From: Dillenia suffruticosa
Taxonomy: Eukaryota > Streptophyta > Magnoliopsida > Dilleniales > Dilleniaceae
Assembly (NCBI GenBank): GCA_033439265.1
Contig: JAVTVX010000002.1
Span: forward strand, 6,980,174 to 7,044,173
Reading direction: 5' to 3'
Length of the DNA stretch: 64,000 bases
The notes under the pieces: generated by a model
Database searches by the model: none
What the model was told of the DNA's origin: nothing
Seen by the model: only the letters and a program-made list of their open reading frames with translations
Part shown: positions 1 through 13,500 of the stretch, piece after piece
How positions within the stretch are numbered: the first letter of the stretch is position 1
Layout: every line of letters starts with the position of its first letter
Made by a program: the position numbers and the translations under genes

Positions 1-1625
1 GTTTAGATGGAGAATTTCTTGTGGTTTTCTTAGGTTTTAGAGGTAGGTTTTGGCTTTCTTGGACTACTTGCTTAGTAAATTTCACAGTCATGAAGCACTC
101 TGATCAGTGGATTCATACTTACGTGGATAATGGGGCAACAAGGTGGGCTCTTACTTTTGTATATGTTCAACCCTATCATAGAGCTAAAGAGGTGTTTTGG
201 AGGAAGTTAACAAATATTGCAAGGGATATTGATGTGCCTTGGTTCATTATGGATGCTTTTAACGACATGGTAAGTGCTGAAGAGGCAAGCAACTGGAGAT
301 CCAAGGTGTGCAACTGAAGAAACAAAATTAGGGAATGATGGGAGAATTTCAACTTGTTTGACTATGAGATTGTAGGAGCTAAATTTACTTGGGTAAGAAA
401 ATGTGAAAGCAAAATAATTCTGTAGCAAAAACTTTATAAAATGCTATACAACTTGTTGGCAAAACTTGACTTCCCGAAACACAAAGTTGTCAACCTTTCT
501 CGGCTTCATGGTGACCACTATGCCATCATGTTAAATACTATATTGTCCTTCCCGTCTCAGAAAGACAAAAAGTCATTCAGATGTGAAGCAACTTGGCTAA
601 GACACTCTTAATTCGATGATATTTTCATTAAGGTATGGAAAGATGCGGATGGTCCACTATTGCACCAAATTAAATGCACCATTGAATATCTTAAAGTTTG
701 GAATAAACTTGTCTTCAGAAATATTTTCATAAGAAAAAGGGACATTGAAGCAAGATTAAGAGGCATCCAGAAAGCTAAAAGCTATGGGAAATGTCCTTCC
801 TTCAAAACCTAGAGCATAACCCTTCAGGATGAATATTAAAGGGTTCTAAAGCAAGAAGAGATTTTTTGGCTTAAAAAATCTAGACTTAATTGGTCCATTG
901 CTGGTGACAGAAATACAAGGTTCTTCCATATATCAACTAAGCTTAGGAGGCAGAGAATTAGAATTACTACCCTTCGAGTGGAAGGTGAGTGGTGTATGGA
1001 CTAGGACACTGTTAAAGCCTATACTCTGAAGTTTTTCTCCGATTTATTTGTTAGCAAAGAAGTGGAGCTCCCTAGTGCGAGATTTAGAAGTTGGTTTAAG
1101 AAATTCCAAGAGACAGATCATGAGAGTATGGTTAAAGCCGTAGAAGAAGGGGAGTCAAAACAGCTATCTTTTCCATGAAAGGTCTAAAGGCCCCTAGTCC
1201 AAACGGCTTGCAACCTATATTCTTCCAAAGGTACTGGGACACGATGAAGGAGTCTTTGTAGTTTTGTGAATGAAGCCTTGAGAAATGGTTATTTTTGTCT
1301 GGAATTTACTAAAACTTTTATAATTCTAATTCCAAAGCAGCCTAAACCAATCAACATGGGAGACTTCCGTCCCATAAGTCTATTAAATATAACTTACAAA
1401 GTTCTTGCTAAAATCCTTGTTCAGAGAATTAGGCAACATTTAGAAAAGATCATGGGACAACATCAATCTAGTTTCCTCCCTGGAAAAGAGACGTCAGATA
1501 ATATTATCATTATTCAAGAAGCTATTCATACCATCTCCAAATCCAAAAGCAAGAGACATAGCATGATCCTAATGGTGGATCTTAGTAAAATCTATGATAA
1601 CATTAGTTGGAGTTATCTCCGTTGA
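1..1625 (+). pseudogene. L1-type LINE remnant, endonuclease and N-terminal RT part
   Basis: This is the 5' part of a dead non-LTR retrotransposon whose start lies outside the window. The stretch at 21-317 reads as an apurinic endonuclease domain; a PWFIMDAFND segment corresponds to the PW-x3-GDFN motif, with the glycine/aspartate pair altered. The region at about 320-1265 carries endonuclease-to-RT linker sequence broken by stops and frame changes. The open stretch at 1266-1625 is a reverse-transcriptase N-terminus with KTFIILIPKQPKP, DFRPISLLN, KVLAKILVQR and MVDLSKIYDNISW, where plant L1 elements usually read D-x-x-K-A-Y-D-x-x-x-W. The RT stops abruptly after SYLR, where an insert begins, and resumes near 3110. 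No complete ORF survives, so it cannot be active. Confidence 0.85.
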
Positions 1626-3110
1626 CACTAAATGTGATAACCTAAATCATGGTGAATAGATTATCTAATAATTTTGACTAATTATAAGTGTTTAAAAATA
1701 AAAACTTATTTGTAAAAGGACAAATGAATAAGTAAAATCTAAAATAAAAAATTGAAACAAACAATTTATAGTGGTTCTATCTTCTTGGTGCACGTCCACT
1801 CTCAAATTTCACCTGAATTTTCAAATCCACTATTCTAATCAATAATTTACAGACTAGCTTCCCAAGGTGTTAGTGAATGTTACAAGTATTTTTCAAGATA
1901 TTTGCACTTGCTTTTCACAGGAGCAAGCAAAACCCAATCAAATATCTCTCTCATTATCACTCAAGTCCAAGATCAAGAATAACAGTGTTCTAATCTTTTA
2001 CAACAAGTAGAGAATAAAAATGAAAAGGAAGAAAAAAGATTTTTAATCTTCAAATGTACTCGTAACAGTACAAACCAAATCCCTAATGAGAAATGAAAAA
2101 TAGAATTTGTCAATAATGTTCTCAATGTTATTCAAACGTTGCCAAGCAGTTTCTTCTTCTTCCTTAAGTTGTATTTATCATCGGACAAGAAGATTTAGCC
2201 ATTGAAGATCATTGAATGTATCACAGAGGTTGGTGAACAGTATATTTAATTCAATATAGCTTTTTTGAACAAACAAACGTTAAACATAAAAAGTCGATTT
2301 CATAAACTTTTAAATGGACTTGCCTTTACATTTTGAAATTCTTCAGTTGACTTGATGGATGCTTAAGTCTACTTGTTAATATTTGTATGTGAGAAAGAAA
2401 TGGACTTGTCTTAGTCATAAGTAGACTTACAAATTATAAATCCTCCTACAAATTAGTTGAGTCATCTTAACATTGATTTTAAGTAGACTCATTTAGCCTT
2501 AGGTTGATTTGTTAAGATTGCAGAGATTAGTTTCTGAGACTTTGATTTTTAGGACGACTTATATTATGATTGAGTCGACTTGTATACTTGCCTTCTTTTA
2601 GCTAAAATAGTCTTGAATATTTTCTAAATCTTCTTATCTAAATTGCAGATTTAGGTTTCTGTGACTATGAGTTGACAAATTGACATACTAGTTTCTTTGG
2701 GTCAACTTGTGGTCTTTTATTTTCCATACTCAGGTCGTCTTGTAATTTGGTTAGGTTATTTTGACTATATGTAGATATAGATTTTCGATACTTGTATTTC
2801 TCAAGTCGTCTTGTAGCTTAGTTAGATCGTCTTGATTTTATGTAGACACAGATTTCTGAAACTTATGTTTCTCAAGTCATCTTGTAATCAATTTAAACAG
2901 ATTTGGAAACTTTTATATTTAGCTAAATTCTAAATTTCATGACTCTAAATCGACTTATATTACTAGAGCAAGACGACTCTCATATACAAAATTCAATTTT
3001 AATAAATTTTCTTATTTTATTCGAATTTTGATCCATTAATCCTAAATCAATTATTATTATCATTAATTATCATCAAAACTTATTTTACTAAACAATCTCA
3101 AAAAAGTCCT
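1626..3110. mobile_element. Insert splitting the LINE RT domain, possible solo LTR
   Basis: About 1.48 kb of non-RT sequence separates the two halves of the LINE reverse transcriptase. It has no coding potential. Near 1771-1800 there is a GTGGTTC...ACGTCCACT arrangement that resembles a segment I associate with LTRs of plant Copia elements. Positions 2690-2900 hold degenerate repeats of roughly 80 bases, each containing a variant of CAAGTCGTCTTGTA. I found no clear target-site duplication or LTR ends, so the class is inferred and the boundaries are approximate (within about 20 bases). Confidence 0.4.
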
Positions 3111-5360
3111 AGTAGATGCCAATGTCTCTCTTCCCTTAATCAGTTTCATAATATTATTTATCACCAATGGAGGGGTGTCCTTAATTTTGAATGGAGAGAT
3201 GCTTCTGGAAATCAAGTGAGGCCAAAACCTTTGTCAAGGTGACCCTTTTTCTCCCTATCTTTTCATTTTAGCCATGGAAAGGTCGGCATGCATGATATAA
3301 GAGAAAATTAAGAAGAGCACGTAGAATCCAATCAAAATTTCCAAGAAGGCCCAAACATATCATACATGTTCTTCACAAATGATCTAATTCTAATGGCCGA
3401 GGCAGAGCACTTGAACCTCAGTGCAATTCTGACCTGCCTTAAAGAATTCTCGAAGGAAAGTGGATTGAGGGTTAATCCAGCTAAATTTAGGTTGTGGATA
3501 TCTCCCCAAGCTCCTTGTCTCTAAAGTCCTCTCTGTTTGCAATGAGCAAGTTTACTTTTACATAAAACCTGGGTAGATACCTCAAAGTCTCAATTATCCA
3601 TGGAAGAATAGGAAAAAGGTTCTATGGTCATTTGGTGGAGAGAGTTCAGGGGAAACTAGGTACACGGAAGGCTAAGAATTTAAGCATGGTGGGTAAGAAG
3701 ACATTTATCCAATCAGTCACCACGGTCAGAGATTTTCTCTAGGGAAATATGGAGAATGACAAGAAAGTTAATTTAGTGAATTGGTAAAAGGTTTGTCTTC
3801 CCAAAAAAGAAGGAGGTCTTGGGCTAAGGAGGATGAGAGAAAGTAATATTGCTCTCCTAGTCAAACTTGGGTAGAACTCGATAAAAAATAAGAATGCCCT
3901 TTGGTACAATGTTTTGAAAAGAAAGTACTTATCTGATAACTCTCTGATGGAAAGCAAAAAGAATCCAACTTCCTATTCCCTGTAGAGGGGCATTCTAAGA
4001 AGTCGTGAGTGTATTAGAAGAGTGCTAAAGTGGAAATTTGGAGGATGGCAGGAATATTAGATTTTAGGTTGATAAATGGGTAGGGATAGGAATTTAGAGG
4101 ATCTCAGGAACAATCTTGGCTCTGTAAATACTGCAAATCTTAAAGTATGCAACCTTATTGATAAATATGGAAATTGGAAGATAGAATAGTTCAGTGAAAT
4201 GTTGCCTCGAGAGAAGGTGGATGAGATAAAAGGGATAACGATCCCAAGACAAGAGTGCAACCAGGATACACTCTTCTAGAGTAAGACCAATAATGGGACT
4301 TTTACTGTGGCTTCTGCTTATAAAATACTGTTAGGAAGTGATGGACCTGAGATTTCTGATCAATAAAGAATGTTCTGGAGAAAGATTTGGAGGGTAAGGT
4401 GTCCAGAAAGGATTAGAGCTTTCTTGTGGCTTGCAAGTTTGGACGAAATAATAACCAATGGCGAGAGGATTTTGGAACTGGCTTGTCTTTTTATTTCAAG
4501 TGCATAAGGATTTTGGAAGGATTCTTTTTTCATTTGGCTTAAGAAAGGGATTAGCAACTCCAACAAAGAGCAAAACTTGGAAGGAAACACTACGTTTATG
4601 TCTACCACTTGGACTATTTGGAAATACCGGTTCAAAACTATTTTTCAACATGTCCAAACTCCTCTCTAGGAGGCAGCTAAGATAGCATTGAGACTAGCCA
4701 AAGAAGCAATTTCAGTGTGGAAGGAGAGAATATGTGAAAAAGTCAGAGTAGAAGTTAAAGTCAAGTGGAATCCTCCACAAGTTGGTCGGTAGAAATTAAA
4801 TTCTGATGGAGTAGTTTCCCATAGTTTCGGAATGGTAAGTGCTGGTGGAATCATAAGAGCAAGCATGGGTGAGTGGATTTCTGATTTCATGTCAAATATT
4901 GAAAAAACCTGGATTATCATGGCTGAAGTTTGGGGGTGAGAGAGGCTGGTTGGCTAAAATAAAGAGTATTGTTAGATTGGAAGTAGAGGCCGATTCCTCT
5001 ACTCTAATTAGCATGTTGGAAGGAAACATTGTAAAGGATCACCCTCTGAATTTCATTATCTAAGAGTGTAGAAATCTTATGAGCTGACTGATTGATGTAA
5101 GGGTGAAGCATGTTATTCATGAAGCGAATGTGTGCACTGATCATCTCGCGGTGTTGGAGCTAACCAGAGAAGAGAGGATGGTTGAGCTTAGGGACCCTCC
5201 TCCGTCCATGTGGCATCTCATTCATGAAGAGGAGGGAGTTGAGAGGATCAAAAGCGGAGTCTTAGCCTAGCTGAGAGAAGTCTGAGTTTGCTTGCTTCTC
5301 TTCTTGTTTTTGTTGTTTTGCTATTCTTGTTTTTCCTCTCGTTTCCTCACCCAAAAAAAT
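3111..5360 (+). pseudogene. L1-type LINE remnant, C-terminal RT, zinc-knuckle and RNase H part
   Basis: This continues the LINE on the same strand. Around 3130-3290 the RT palm is recognisable (INGG, then a QGDPFSPYLFILAME-like segment). Downstream are pieces of the RT thumb/connection region in several frames. At about 4793-4880 an RNase H start reads KLNSDGVVSHSFG followed by AGGIIR, and near 5100-5150 there is an RNase H end (HVIHEANVCTDHLA). There are many stops and frameshifts. The element ends in a T-rich stretch near 5290-5360 followed by a short A run. It is a full-depth but inactive copy belonging with the part at 1-1625. Confidence 0.8.
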
Positions 5361-7326
5361 AAAAGGTTGAAGGCACTAAGGTCTGACAATAAAGTAGGTC
5401 TTAGAAAACCAAACTCGTATAGATATAACAGTAATACGATATACTCCCTTAACTATGGGTCTCGAATTCAAGGAATGAGAATGAAGAAATGAGATTTAGA
5501 AAAAACCAATCTCTTAATGGACTCCACATTACTCAGACTAAATTAATCGAACAAAACCCGGATATCGATCGGTAAAAACCAAAAAAGAAAAAGTGGGTCC
5601 CAGAGAAAAGGGGGTTCACACCATTAGGCTTATAACCTTGTAGCCCATGACTACAACCCAAGGTTGGGATTGCAAGCTCCAACCGACCGGTTAGCCAAGA
5701 GAAACAAAGAGAGAAATAAAAACGGAGAGAATGAGAGAGAAAACGTTATCTAAACAAAGAGAAAATGAAAAGACTCCTAACCCTAAAAAATATCTATAAC
5801 ACAACCACAAAATCAAAACAACAAAACAAAAATAAATAAATAAATATATATATATACAAAACTAAAATAAATAAATAAATATATATATATATATATATTA
5901 GTTTTGTTGTTTTGATTTGGTGATTGTGTTATAACTAAGATTAACAAGGGTATAGAGACAAAATTGATATTAAACAACCACAAATAAGTTTTATGTTTTA
6001 CTTCTATTTGGATTGAGGAGTGCTTCAACAAATGTCAGAGATAAGTTTTATGTTTTGTACAAATAATAAAGAAGTTATTTCCAAAAAATTAATTTTCTTG
6101 AAACCATTTTCCAAAGAATGTATATCTCTTATCAAACACGCAAAACCCAGATAATATTTTTTTGACCCAAAAGGGAAAGGTAAGTTGACAATCAGACAAT
6201 AATAAAGTTAAGACCAAATCAGTAAAATTATTATAGACGGAAAATGATTAAACATTAGATTAGGAGAAGTAGAGATCTTTCTCTTCTTCTAATATCTACC
6301 ATCTTTAGTAAAAGACGAAAGAATAGTTCGCTATGCATTTATCTTTCTTCTTTCCCCGAAGGTCTATTTAAGGGGCATTCAAAAAATTTCATCCGGATTT
6401 AGTTCATTTCAATTTACATCATATTGTCATATATTCTACATATAATATTTTTTAACTACATTAAAAAGATTTTAAAAATAAATATAAAATTTTACAAACA
6501 AATCATCGTATCAAAATTATTTATATTAGAAATCTCAATAATTTAATCTCAACTTTTTTAAATGAAGTCTGAGACTGAACCTTAATTTTCTCATGAATTT
6601 TAATTTATTTTATTTTATTTACACTTCTTCCCATTTTAAATGCTTGTATGAAGTAAATTTGTCATTGATCCATTATATAGCATTATCCTAATTTTCTTTT
6701 GCTTTTATGGGCTTTGATCCCATGCATCAGCTTGTTCCCAAGGAAATTAGGTTGCCTCGGCAATACCTTACCCGCCATCGATTCCTAGTTGATTTTAATA
6801 TTTTTTAAATAAAATTTTATATTTAAATTATGTATATAATAAAAATATATGAAAAATTTTATCATTTAATAATCTAATTCGATTCAAATTAAATTTAATC
6901 GAATATTTATGGAAAAATTACCTCGCCCAAGCAATACCGAATCCTAAACTTCCCTTTTGTTATACGAAAAAGAAAAATTAGCAGATTTGGTTATCTGATG
7001 GATAGTTTAAATGAGGTAAAAAGGGATTTATTTCCTCTTTTTCACAATCTGCAAAACCATGAAAATGGGAGGGTCAAAAGGAACCACGAATGCAGCTAGT
7101 TTCGGGTCGGGTCTACGCCGACCAGGACCCAATGAATGCCCGTATCTCCCTCCCAGGAGGCGACAGCCAAGCAAAACCAGCAAACGGAATATTTGGCTGG
7201 GAAAGAGACAACAAACAGCACACACTCGCTCCTCGTCTCTTTTGGGTTCTGTGCTCTCAACTCTCAGTAAGTGCCCAAACTTTAAAAGAGAGAGAGGGGG
7301 AGGGGAAGAGGGAAGGAGGGAGAGAG
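5361..7326. other. Intergenic stretch upstream of the SDR gene
   Basis: This AT-rich stretch lies between the LINE remnant and the dienoyl-CoA reductase gene. It contains a long inverted repeat (listed separately) and no coding sequence that I can support. The last 300 bases before the gene become more mixed in composition and end in a purine-rich GAGAGGGGGAGGGGAAG leader just upstream of the start codon, probably the 5' UTR. I see no unambiguous TATA box. Confidence 0.5.
5793..5934. repeat. Inverted repeat with AT-repeat loop
   Basis: The left arm at 5793-5827 and the right arm at 5901-5934 are reverse complements over about 34 bases with two or three differences; the core is AAAATCAAAACAACAAAAC against GTTTTGTTGTTTTGATTT. 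The 73-base spacer is made of AAATA and TA repeats. On a single strand this would fold into a long hairpin. It may be a small foldback or MITE-like remnant, but I could not recognise a target duplication. Confidence 0.75.
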
Positions 7327-10300
7327 ATGGAGTCTCCATTCAAGTCAGACATACTGAAAGGGAAGGTGGCTCTGTTGACGGGAGGTGGATCAGGAATTGG
7401 GTTTGGATTATCCACTCAATTTGGGAAGCATGGAGCGTCTATTGCCATCATGGGTCGCCGCAAAAAAGTCCTCGATTCTGCCGTCTCTGCTCTTCAATCC
7501 CTAGGCATTCCTGTCTGTATATTTTCCCCCTTTGCTTACTATATAATATTTGTTCCCTCGATCATTAGTATTTTTGGCTAATTCTTGGTTTGACCAACCA
7601 TTTCTGGAGTAATCAATCATTTGGGTTTTTCATATTTTAAGGTTTTTATCTTACTTTATTTTAAACATTTTGGGTTTTTCATATTTTAAGGTTTTTCATT
7701 TCTTATATTTTATTTTACGCGGTGGTCGTGGATAAGACTAATAATTTTGACTTTCCCATTACATTTCAATGCAAAATTGATCTGATTGCCTCCCTGAATT
7801 GTACGTAGAAAGAGTCTTTGATGCTATAGATTGGGGAAAAAAAGGCCCTGCGGATCGATGCCATAGTCAACTCGATTGCAGTTTGATTGCTCTGGCCATA
7901 TAGAAGTGATTGGCATAAACTGAACCTTTTGCTTTCTAACAAGTTAAAAGGGCGGACGGGGCAACCCCTCTGGACGGTACCATTTGGGGGGGGGGGGTCC
8001 ATGCCTTTATGGAATGTTTGCTTTCAATTATAGCTACTACCCTAGGGTGAGTCCCTCATTGTGGCCCACTAAACTGCCAACATACTCTAGGTTCTGCGCA
8101 TACTTTCGCAAATAATTGAATTTAAGCTGAGGGCCTCAACACTATGAAGTATTTGCTGTGTCCACTGAGGCAACCACCTTAGTGCTGGCTTTAACTGATA
8201 ATTATAAGCATTCTTTTACTTTTATGGCTTGTTCTGTTTTGCTTGAATTAGATTGATATGTATATGCGGCATAAATTCCTAAGAAATGTGTAGAAATCCT
8301 AATGAGTAAGGCCTTTGCTTGCATATGTAATATTGATTTGGGTTTATCATCATCCTTGATATGGCATCACATCTTAATAAGAAATTTTGTTGTTGCTATT
8401 GATGTTTTGAATTGGTTCACTCCACCAAACTCACTAGCATGCATCCTTGGACAAGATGTATATTTTGGCTTTTACCTACACTACACGATTGGCTCTTCCT
8501 GTTATGAAGACTTGGTAAAACAAAAATTTTTGTAGCAGTGGCCATGTTAGAAATAGGTTGAGTGAAATTACTATTCAGAAGTGCTGTTTTCCCTTGATCA
8601 TCTCACTTTGACATTTCTTCTTGTAATCTCTCTAGCTTGAATGGGAATTAAAGCAAGGAGCTTTCCTCTAGTCCAACAATTTCTTTTTCTAAGACTACTG
8701 ACGATTCTTATCTTGTGTCTTCCACTGCATTCTTTGCGGTATACCAATGGAAAAATAAAGAAACTCATCAAGATATATAGAAGTGTGTCTTCAAAGGATA
8801 AACCTCATAAACTTCAGATGCCAGAGTTCATCAGGGATGTAGGGAAGAAAATTTTGAACAAAATAATGACTTTGATGCAAATTGGTCCATAAAATTCCGA
8901 ATATTTGGTATCAACCTACTGCCCCATATTAATGCCATTCTTGCATGGTATTAGTTGTTTTGCCTCTTTTATCCTACAAAAGCCCTTGATATGGTGACGG
9001 AAAGTTATACAAATTTCCTATGAAACTCATTATTTCTTAAACTAATAAAAAACCAAAACCTCATTTCCAAATAAGTAGGTAAGTGAAAGAAGAGATTTTT
9101 TGGAGACTCACTACTTCTATGCATTTCTTTCGGGTAGAAAGAGAAGGTCTGTTAAAGCTCAAAGAAAGAAAGAGAACACACAGTGGGGGAAGGATATTTA
9201 TCCTAGTCACAATACCAATTTAAACTAAAACTAAAGGGCTTGGAATCTCTTAACATATCCTCTTTAGAACAACTTGAAACAGTGAAGAGCAAACACCTGA
9301 AGGAGGGATAAAAAGACCATCTTACCCCATAATAAAGGAAAGGGAGCATACTGTTATGCACAGACATTGGGCCTCTGAACTGGTCCTTGCACTATCTCCA
9401 ACTGCTTACTAAATCTGGAATTAACTTGATCCCTCCAAAATACTTTGAATCACGTAACCTAATAAATCTCTCCATACTTTCAGTAGTGTATGCATCTTAA
9501 GTGCAAATTGTGATTAAATTGTCACATTGTGCCTAACGGTTCACTGTCTGCTGATTGGAATTTTCATTTAGATGCACCATCCTTGGGAGCCTATTCAATA
9601 ATATCAGGCTACTTCTGTGAAGCAAAAGTAAGATCATCTCTCAAGTCTCTATTATCCTTTGAGACTCCATACTTTCACATGGTACTTGGAAGAAGGAGAT
9701 TGGATGGAGGGGAGGGAACATAACTTTCTGTTTGTATTTGAGAGATAGTGTGTGTGTGTGTGTGTGTGTGTTTTTATTATTATTATTATTTTTAATGAGG
9801 AGGAGGGAGGAAACCAGAGGGTTTCGGATAACTTTCAATCCCCTCCTACTCTTCAAAGTTCATTCCCTCTGATCTGAGAAGGTTTTGGAGGGGAATGGTT
9901 TAGATTTTTAATGAAAAATTAAAATTATACCAAACTTACCTTCTCTCCCCGCTTTATTAATTTTTTAACATCCAAACATGAGGAGGGCTTGTTTCATCCT
10001 GTCCCTTCCTTTCCCTTATGAACCCTCCCCTTCCCTTCCCTTCCCTTTAAAACTCCCAAATGCATTAAAATATAAATTATAAAGCAATAAGGAAAAAAAA
10101 CTCAATTCCAATTCATTTTCTCCTATTGAGTGAAATTCTGTTGAGTGCTGCTGGTTGGGGAGACATTTTGCCAGTCATTGGCTTCTTCAGGTTTTTTTAT
10201 TGGGGAACAATTGAATGTTTCTTTTTTTCTTTTTTTTTTTTTAGGGAAAGGGAAATGTGCATTTACACTTTGACAGTAGGATCTAGATGCATAGTTTTTG

Positions 10301-10463
10301 GATAATTACCCAGTTTTTGGCCTCTTCTTCTTTGTGCTTTCGTGGTGCCTGGACTGGTGCTCATTTAGTACTTGTCTTTCTACGTATAAAAAATAATTTT
10401 TCTCTACTTGTTTTAGTGCAAGAAAAGGTACACGTATTGTGTGTGTGTGTGTGTGTGTGTGTG

Positions 10464-10511
<48 letters not shown>

Positions 10512-13500
10512 ATGGAGGGGAAAACAAACGGAAAGTTTGGCAGGTGGTGCTGGTGTTCTCTCTCCGATGATCTAGGTTAGAGGTACTATGAGAAATGGAA
10601 AGCAGGGGAAAAGCTGGAGAAAGAAAATGGGCAATGATCTTGTTCATGGCCTGAGACTTTTGTGTGTGTGTGTGTGAACGCATCATATAGGTGAAAGAGA
10701 GTTTTGATTCCAGAGTCCGAGATCATCCTTACTCTACTTTGATGTTGCCACTTTCTGCAGAGCTGTCCTCCATTTTTTTTCTTTTGTTGTTCCATTCATC
10801 TTTTCCTTTTTGTGTAATCATTCCTTGTGAAAGAATAGGAGAGACTTATTTGGCTCTAGGGGAAAGGAGCACCCATAAGCCTAGAATTATTGGGTCATGT
10901 TAGGCCTAAATTGTGTAGGTATCGGTCATAGGCTGAGCAATTGGGCCTTGCACAGCCCAACCTGACCCTGATACAACATAAATACATTTTCATTTTCAAC
11001 GCACCATGATTTGGACATGTTGATTTCTGATTGCCCATCATTTGTTGTGACTGTTTTAATTTGTAGTTCTTGCAGTATTTGAGTGTTCTTTCCGGTTCAT
11101 TTTGCAGGCTGTTGGTTTTCAGGGGGATGTTCGTAAACAGGAGGATGCCAAAAGGGTTGTGGAATCAACTATTCAGCATTTTGGCAAGCTCGACATTCTT
11201 GTGAATGCTGCAGCTGGCAATTTTCTTGTATCACCTGAGGATTTGTCTCCCAATGGCTTTCGTACTGGTTAGTTTTTTTTTTTTTATTTTAATTAAAGTT
11301 ATTTGATGTTACACTTTAGCATAAAAGTATGTGCAATCAATTTACTGAAAATATTGAATATGCTTCCGGTTTATTTAAAAAAATAATAATCATCCTCAGC
11401 TTGCCATAATCTATCAGGTGCTTTCAAATTAAAAATCTGCAGAAATTATATCTGATACTTTAGCTGATAACTGAATGTCTCTTAGTGCATGGATTTGAGA
11501 TTATCTCATGTTCTTGATGACCCTTATTATGTTTGGATTGGAAGTTCTGTATTTTTATATAAATGCTGATGATGCACATCATGAAGATTCTCTGATAAAA
11601 AAACAGATGCACATCAGATAGATTCTTTGACCTTCATTTTATGTGGAATAATGCCATATGCACCAAAAAGTTGGAACAAAAATATTGAATCTGATTTATG
11701 CTTTCAGTGGTTGAGGAGATGTACCATCTACTGCTGCCAATTTGATCATGAAAAATTAGATTCATTATTTTTCTCTTTTATTTTTTTGGTTCTTTTTTTT
11801 TTGGCCATATATGCAAATAATAGTTCCCATCATTCTCCCACATCGTTGAAGGATATGGATATCTTTCCATTGCTTTCAGCCTCCTTTCTTTAAGGGTTGA
11901 TACACTGCTGAAATTTTATGAGCTAAGTGAATTTATTTTGATTATTCTCTGCAGTTCTGGATATTGATTCCGTTGGCACTTTTACGATGTGCCACGAAGC
12001 GCTAAAATATCTTAAGAAAGGAGGACCTGGTAGGGATTCATCTACTGGTGGATTAATACTGAATATTAGTGCTACTTTGCATTATACAGCTTATTGGTAT
12101 CAAATCCATGTATCTGCAGCAAAGGTTTGTCACCTATTTGCTACTTAGAGCTTGACTAGTTCTGGAACTTTTTCTTGAATACTTTCTTTTTGCCAGGCAG
12201 CAGTGGATGCCGTTACAAGAAACTTGGCACTGGAGTGGGGATCAGATTATGACATCAGGGTCAATGGTATTGCCCCTGGCCCCATAGGGGATACTACTGG
12301 CATGAGTAAACTCGCACCTGACGAGATAAGTGACAACTCTGAAGAACGCGAGCCTTTGTATAAAATTGGGGAAAAATGGGACATTGCTATGGCTGCTCTC
12401 TACCTTGCTTCTGATGCAGGTTGGTAACCTTTTTACTAAGTTATTGAATTTCAAAATTTTACTATTTGTTTTGATGGTGTTTATTACAAAATATTTTGTT
12501 GATTGAAATTGTCGTACTAATCTTCTTTCCAACGCCTACTTGGTCCGGTGGGTGAACACTGGTACCCCTTAAGTAAGGTATTAGATTTGAGTTTTGTGTA
12601 TGGAGAAAATTGATACCGAGAGAGTTTTATCCCTTAAGGGCTCAATTTGATTCGAACTGGATTTAATCGGATCCAACGTGATTGCAAGATACCGGTGCTT
12701 TATCCACAAAAAAAAAAAAAAAAATTCTTAAATCCACAACTAATTAAACGGCATTTCATGAAATTGGATTGTTGCTTTCGGTGATATTCTGCACACTACT
12801 AATCTTTACATATCTTCAGGAAATGGGATTCAATAGAATTAGATAATATTAAATTGGCCTTATTGTCTTTAGAAATTCATACTTCTATGTTCTTTATCCT
12901 CCGTATCGATGATTAGGTTTAATCAAATGTACTGGTTGGTGCTTTTGGTAAAATTGTTAGTTTGGGCTAATTAACACTTTTAAGTACTAACATGGTTCCT
13001 AAGAAACTTGGATACATAAAGCCGTATCACAATGCGATATATTTCAAAAATTTAGGATACTTTGTGGCTCCGCTCCATATCTATATTTATCTATTTATTT
13101 ATATTATATATCAATTATTCTAGCAATAAATATTTATGTGTTTAGATAATTTATTTGTAAATAAATCTACTTCAACAGATTAGTAATTTAAATTTAAAAA
13201 ATATTATTGATTAGATATGACAAGTGGGTAAGGGAATATAATCATCACAAATGAGAAAAAGTACCAAGAATTATCTAGTATTTAAACAAATAATGAAAAA
13301 TATATACGCCACATGGAGTATCCAATACATGGAAGGACACAACTATTATTTTGAAGTATATTTGTTTCTGAATGTGGTTCACTTCATGACATATTTGAGG
13401 AATACTTGCCGTACGGGAAGTCACCTTTTCTTCAGGCACATGAAAACATGTACAAAATAGTAAATGTTGAAGATAAGCATTATGTATACTCTAAACCAGC

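Noticed and set aside
7059-7581. Two overlapping open frames of 163-169 codons around the first SDR exon
   Set aside because: They run through the 5' UTR and past the GT splice donor at 7513. Only the part from the ATG at 7327 in the SDR frame matches the family.
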